Source: Thermoplasmata archaeon (GTDB lineage Archaea; Thermoplasmatota; Thermoplasmata; Halarchaeoplasmatales; Halarchaeoplasmataceae). From it: 64,000 nucleotides of DNA. The notes under the pieces are model-generated. The model did not search any database and was not told the DNA's origin. It was given only the letters and a program-made list of their open reading frames with translations. Positions 61,297 through 64,000 of the stretch are shown here, piece by piece (within the stretch, counting starts at the first letter, position 1; every line of letters starts with the position of its first letter). The DNA lies in the NCBI GenBank assembly GCA_003552585.1, contig PUNK01000004.1, positions 48,937-112,936 on the forward strand, written 5' to 3'. The position numbers were made by a program, and so were the translations under genes.

Positions 61297-61565
61297 TCCG
61301 ATTTCACCCCCTCGAGGTATTTGGCTATGTAAAGGGTTGTTACGAAGGAAAGGATCGCGTAGACGATAGCGATATCTATGAAAAGGGTCTCCCAAGTTGC
61401 AGCTCCAAGACCGACCATGCTCGCTACTACCAGTGTGTTTATAGTATCAAGAGCGACTGCCCTGTCTGCTGCAGTGGGTCCGAGGAATATTCTAAACGCA
61501 GAGATTATGATATAAACGAGGAAAGCGCCGGTGGCTAAGAAAAGAGGAAAAGAGAAATCGATCAT
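61293..61565 (-). CDS. mbhB: membrane-bound hydrogenase subunit B (MrpF-like)
   Basis: A 90-residue MrpF-type membrane protein with three helices and the conserved block IFLGPTAADRAVALDTINTL. The ATG at 61565 follows AAGGAGG by eight bases. It overlaps mbhA by four bases at its beginning and mbhC by four at its end. Confidence 0.93.
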   Translation of the reverse strand: MIDFSFPLFLATGAFLVYIIISAFRIFLGPTAADRAVALDTINTLVVASMVGLGAATWETLFIDIAIVYAILSFVTTLYIAKYLEGVKSE

Positions 61566-62083
61566 TCCGCAAACCTCCTTATCCATTTTGTGAACCTGCC
61601 TGATATCGTTTTTGTAGGCTTACGTGTCACATTGATCCAGTGGATGTAGAGATCTTTGTTTTCCTCGTCAACATCCACTGTTAGGGTGCCAGGAGTAAGA
61701 GTTATCGAGTTTGCTAAAAAGGTTATGCCCAGGTCCGTTTTCAAAGGTGGTTTGATTTTTACTATCCCCGGCCTTATGTTCCCAGTTATCACACGATATG
61801 CAACATCAAGGTTTGCCTTCACCATCTCTATGAAGAGTGGAATGGCATAGACCAGCATGATGATCCATCTGACTGGATTCAGCATCCTGTAGTTATCTGA
61901 TCTACATAGGATGTCACTTGCAACCGCGGAGACGATAAGGGCTACCGATACGCCCAGCACGAGTTCTTCTACGCTCCACAGTATTGTACCTTCTATCATT
62001 GAACGTCCTGCCGCAAGAGTTAAGAATAGATAAACGAACAAGGAGAGCAGGAACGTCGATACGAATGCTTTAGCTCGATTCAT
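61562..62083 (-). CDS. mbhA: membrane-bound hydrogenase subunit A (MrpE-like)
   Basis: A 173-residue MrpE-family protein, with two or three N-terminal helices and a cytosolic region. The block IKPPLKTDLGITFLANSITL, followed by TPGTLTVDVD, is the family signature. It is the first gene of the mbhA-to-mbhN operon; GGAGG precedes the ATG. A TATA-like TATAAAAAATA (62106-62118 on the minus strand) lies close upstream. Confidence 0.93.
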   Translation of the reverse strand: MNRAKAFVSTFLLSLFVYLFLTLAAGRSMIEGTILWSVEELVLGVSVALIVSAVASDILCRSDNYRMLNPVRWIIMLVYAIPLFIEMVKANLDVAYRVITGNIRPGIVKIKPPLKTDLGITFLANSITLTPGTLTVDVDEENKDLYIHWINVTRKPTKTISGRFTKWIRRFAE

Positions 62084-62141
62084 GACGCTTCCTCCGTAAA
62101 GGTTGATATTTTTTATACATCCTAGGCGAATCTAAAGAACT

Positions 62142-62190
62142 CACCTTTGAAAGAATGTATGCATCTATCATACATTCTGTTGGAAAGGTG
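62142..62190. promoter_or_regulatory. 49-bp two-part palindrome between mbh operon and threonine dehydrogenase
   Basis: Nested inverted repeats: outer arms CACCTTT (62142-62148) and AAAGGTG (62184-62190), inner arms AGAATGTATG (62152-62161) and CATACATTCT (62169-62178), with a 7-bp centre. A TATA element (AAATATATAAG) for the rightward gene begins a few bases after the right outer arm. The position between divergent genes suggests a shared operator (inference). Confidence 0.65.
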
Positions 62191-62275
62191 AAAAATATAT
62201 AAGACTTTCGTATCTTCTTAGCAGCACTAAATTGCAGAAAAGTTTTAAGACATAGTCTAAATCAGGTGTAAAAAA

Positions 62276-63229
62276 GTGGTATCGATGACGGAAAAAATCC
62301 TCGTAACAGGCCCCTTCGGCCAGATAGGCTCTGAGCTAGTCCCTGAACTCCAGGAGAGATATGGTAAGGACAATGTTGTAGCATTGGGTCATCGGCACAT
62401 CCCTGAAGATTACGAAGGACTGCTTGAAAAAGGGGATGTCAGGAACAAAGAAGAGATGGAAAAGGTGATCAAAAAGCACGAGATAACTCAGGTTTACCAT
62501 TTAGCTTCACTGCTTTCAGCCGTGGGTGAAAAGAGACCTCAGCTGGCATGGGACGTGAACGTCAACGGTTTAAAGACATTTCTGGATCTCGGTGTAGAAC
62601 ACGACCTGAAGATGTTCTGGGCCAGTTCCATAGCCGTCTTCGGACCTACTTCACCGCTGGAGGACACACCACAGCACACAATACTTGAACCCGTTACCAT
62701 ATACGGGGTTACTAAAGTGACGGGGGAACTGATGTGCCAGTATTACCATAAAAAGTACGGCTTAGACGTCAGAAGTTTGAGGTATCCCGGTTTGATAAGT
62801 TATAAGGAAGAACCCGGCGGAGGTACCACCGATTACGCCGTGGAGATATTCTATAAAGCCATAGAGGAGGGCGAATACACCTGCTTCGTCAAAGCGGACA
62901 CAAAGCTCCCCATGATGTTCATGGAAGACGCCATCCGAGGCACTTTGATGGTGATGGACGCTCCCGAGGAGGATATAACCGTTTGGACTAGCTACAATCA
63001 TACAGCTTTGAGTTTTACCGTAGAGGAATTGGAAGAGGAGATAAAAAAGCACATACCTGATTTCAAAGTCATCTACGAGCCTGACGAGAGGCAGGAAACT
63101 GCCGATTCATGGCCTGACTCCATCGACGACTCGAAAGCCAGAGAGGACTGGGGTTGGGACCACAGATACGATCTCAAGAAGATGACGGAAGTCATGCTGG
63201 AGAACCTGAGAAAGAAATTGTCTGAATAG
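62276..63229 (+). CDS. L-threonine 3-dehydrogenase, SDR (epimerase-like) type
   Basis: A 317-residue extended SDR enzyme that oxidises threonine to 2-amino-3-oxobutyrate with NAD. The N-terminal Rossmann loop is VTGPFGQIGSELVPEL; the active-site YGVTK and the blocks RYPGLISYKEEPGGGTTDYA and EEGEYTCFVKADTKLPMMFM are typical of the SDR-type threonine dehydrogenases known from Thermoplasma and some bacteria, unlike the zinc-dependent type. Start is a GTG with AGGTG seven bases upstream; an ATG at 62285 is an alternative. With glycine cleavage it would feed threonine carbon into acetyl-CoA and C1 units. Confidence 0.9.
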   Translation: MVSMTEKILVTGPFGQIGSELVPELQERYGKDNVVALGHRHIPEDYEGLLEKGDVRNKEEMEKVIKKHEITQVYHLASLLSAVGEKRPQLAWDVNVNGLKTFLDLGVEHDLKMFWASSIAVFGPTSPLEDTPQHTILEPVTIYGVTKVTGELMCQYYHKKYGLDVRSLRYPGLISYKEEPGGGTTDYAVEIFYKAIEEGEYTCFVKADTKLPMMFMEDAIRGTLMVMDAPEEDITVWTSYNHTALSFTVEELEEEIKKHIPDFKVIYEPDERQETADSWPDSIDDSKAREDWGWDHRYDLKKMTEVMLENLRKKLSE

Positions 63230-63387
63230 GGTTTTGAACCGATCAATATCCTCTGAAACTAGAAGCTTTTGCATTCTCCCGGCATGACTTATCAGTATAT
63301 GCCCCGGAACCGTGTCTGGGTGACGTCAGCTCTATCTTCTCAACGAGTGAACCTTCTTTACTGGATCTCTTGATCATGTTATCCTAG

Positions 63388-63666
63388 TTGACCATCCTAT
63401 CCGTTATAACGCCTATCATGAGGACAGTGGGTAATGTGAATATGCAACTGACAAACATGGAAGAGGAAGATAGAAAGTACTATCGCTTGACCTCGAAGGG
63501 GAAGGAGGAACTGGAGAAAAGGGAAAGTGGGATGAAGGAGATCGGAGAGATGGCCCAGGAGAACGTTCTGGGATTCCTCTGCGTTTACAGGGAGATATAC
63601 GGTGAAGATAAATTCCAAGAGCTCATGGATAGGGTGAGAAAAGAATTCTACCTCACGATCACATAG
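63388..63666 (+). pseudogene. truncated PadR-type regulator
   Basis: The frame ends with a PadR-like wing and dimerisation helix (EEEDRKYYRLTSKGKEELEK, then EIGEMAQENVLGFLCVYREI), but the winged-helix DNA-binding part that should precede it is missing. The first 25 residues resemble no family and the region before it (63230-63387) has no helix-turn-helix in any frame that I can see. No ribosome site supports a start. It is probably a remnant. A short independent protein starting at one of the internal ATGs is the alternative. Confidence 0.5.
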
Positions 63667-63674
63667 TGTAAAAG

Positions 63675-63708
63675 CTTATATACTTACGAGTATATTACTT
63701 ACGAGTAT
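63675..63708 (+). promoter_or_regulatory. promoter with tandem TACTTACGAGTAT repeats
   Basis: The 13-bp sequence TACTTACGAGTAT occurs twice, at 63681-63693 and 63696-63708, with a 15-bp period. Each copy is itself nearly palindromic (TACT ... AGTA). The first adjoins a TATA element (CTTATATAC) and the second overlaps the ATG of the ATPase gene, so the pair covers the expected transcript start and fits a repressor operator. Confidence 0.55.
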
Positions 63709-64000
63709 GACCTTGCAGTTCATAGATAGAAAGGAAGAACTGAGCTCTCTCGAAAAGAAACATGCATCGAAGAATTTTGAATTTGTCCTGATATATGGTA
63801 GAAGAAGGGTGGGTAAGACGGAATTGATAAAGAAGTTCATGGAAGATAAAACATCCATATACTGCCTTGCATCCCTGGAAGACAAAGAGAGACAACTTGA
63901 GAGCATTACGGAAAACATGTACAAGCACTTTGGAGGGTTCAAGCCGGACATACGACAATGGACAGAACTGTTCGAATACTTTTCCAGTAAAGCGGAGGAA
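63707..64000 (+). CDS. archaeal ATPase (DUF234-type AAA protein), partial
   Basis: The first 98 residues of an archaeal P-loop ATPase. It begins MTLQFIDRKEELSSLEKKHA, and the Walker A loop is YGRRRVGKTELIKKF (about residues 36-50), as in the large archaeal family often followed by a DUF234 domain. The gene runs off the right end. These genes are frequently mobile and variable between strains. The message would be leaderless. Function is unknown; STAND-like or DNA-related roles have been suggested for the family. Confidence 0.85.
   Translation, partial: MTLQFIDRKEELSSLEKKHASKNFEFVLIYGRRRVGKTELIKKFMEDKTSIYCLASLEDKERQLESITENMYKHFGGFKPDIRQWTELFEYFSSKAEE

Noticed and set aside
62142..62190. Rho-independent-like terminator for one of the flanking genes
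   Set aside because: The flanking genes diverge, so both start here and no transcript should end at this site; no T-run follows.

Overview
The window is one continuous archaeal chromosome segment. The archaeal markers are ribosomal protein L10e, translation factor aIF2-beta with a TRAM domain, a diphthamide-synthesis enzyme (Dph6 type), a Trm11-type tRNA methyltransferase, archaeal-type asparagine synthetase, QueC/QueD for archaeosine, pilin-like secretion signals, a presenilin-like protease and TATA-box promoters about 25-30 bp ahead of start codons. Many genes look leaderless; genes inside operons carry GGAGG or GAGGTG ribosome sites, sometimes before TTG or GTG starts. The SDR-type threonine dehydrogenase, the TRAM-fused aIF2-beta and the general gene mix would fit an anaerobic, peptide-fermenting member of the Thermoplasmatota or a related euryarchaeal line. 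That placement is inference. No methanogenesis genes, rRNA, CRISPR array, transposase or integrase is visible.

Layout. 0.7-13.2 kb: an amino-acid, peptide and hydantoin catabolic island (nitrilase-type amidohydrolase, M29 and M20 peptidases, HyuA and HyuB, M24 peptidase, an Lrp-type regulator, a cupin, proline racemase, two tandem hydantoin-racemase-like genes). 13.3-16.8 kb: a ModE-like HTH/Nudix fusion, a DtxR-type regulator with two operator-like palindromes followed by a Cys-containing micro-ORF and a ZIP metal transporter, L10e and a universal stress protein. 16.9-26.3 kb: aIF2-beta and presenilin-like protease, methyltransferase, acetyl-CoA synthetase, two membrane-anchored unknowns, a cobalamin/iron-complex ABC transporter and a TRAM RNA-binding protein. 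26.3-34.2 kb: sugar kinase, a large TPR/coiled-coil protein, tRNA-Gly, and a 3-kb block (small membrane protein, dihydrolipoyl dehydrogenase, glycine-cleavage T protein) enclosed by perfect 30-bp inverted repeats, then an M42 aminopeptidase. 34.2-47.0 kb: TldD/TldE, rubrerythrin-like protein, DUF885 peptidase, Dph6, HDAC-like deacetylase, CBS/HPF-like protein, DUF488, two pilin-like proteins, site-2 protease, Trm11, thioredoxin-like protein. 47.1-49.9 kb: tRNA-Leu with a duplicated 3' end, followed by a rearranged patch of tandem lipoprotein genes and gene fragments. 49.9-54.0 kb: QueC/QueD, asparagine synthetase, FKBP, radical SAM protein and hydrogenase maturation protease. 54.0-62.1 kb: a complete 14-gene membrane-bound [NiFe] hydrogenase/Mrp-type operon in the order mbhA to mbhN (minus strand). 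62.3-64.0 kb: threonine dehydrogenase, a truncated PadR-like gene and the start of an archaeal ATPase.

How it fits together. Peptidases and the amino-acid island feed amino acids into fermentation. Threonine dehydrogenase and the glycine-cleavage components (T and L proteins; P and H are not in the window) would turn threonine and glycine into reduced carriers. The Mbh complex would dispose of reductant as hydrogen while pumping ions. Several start codons were moved downstream of the longest reading frame because a TATA box, ribosome site or signal peptide decides the start; each case is explained in its entry.
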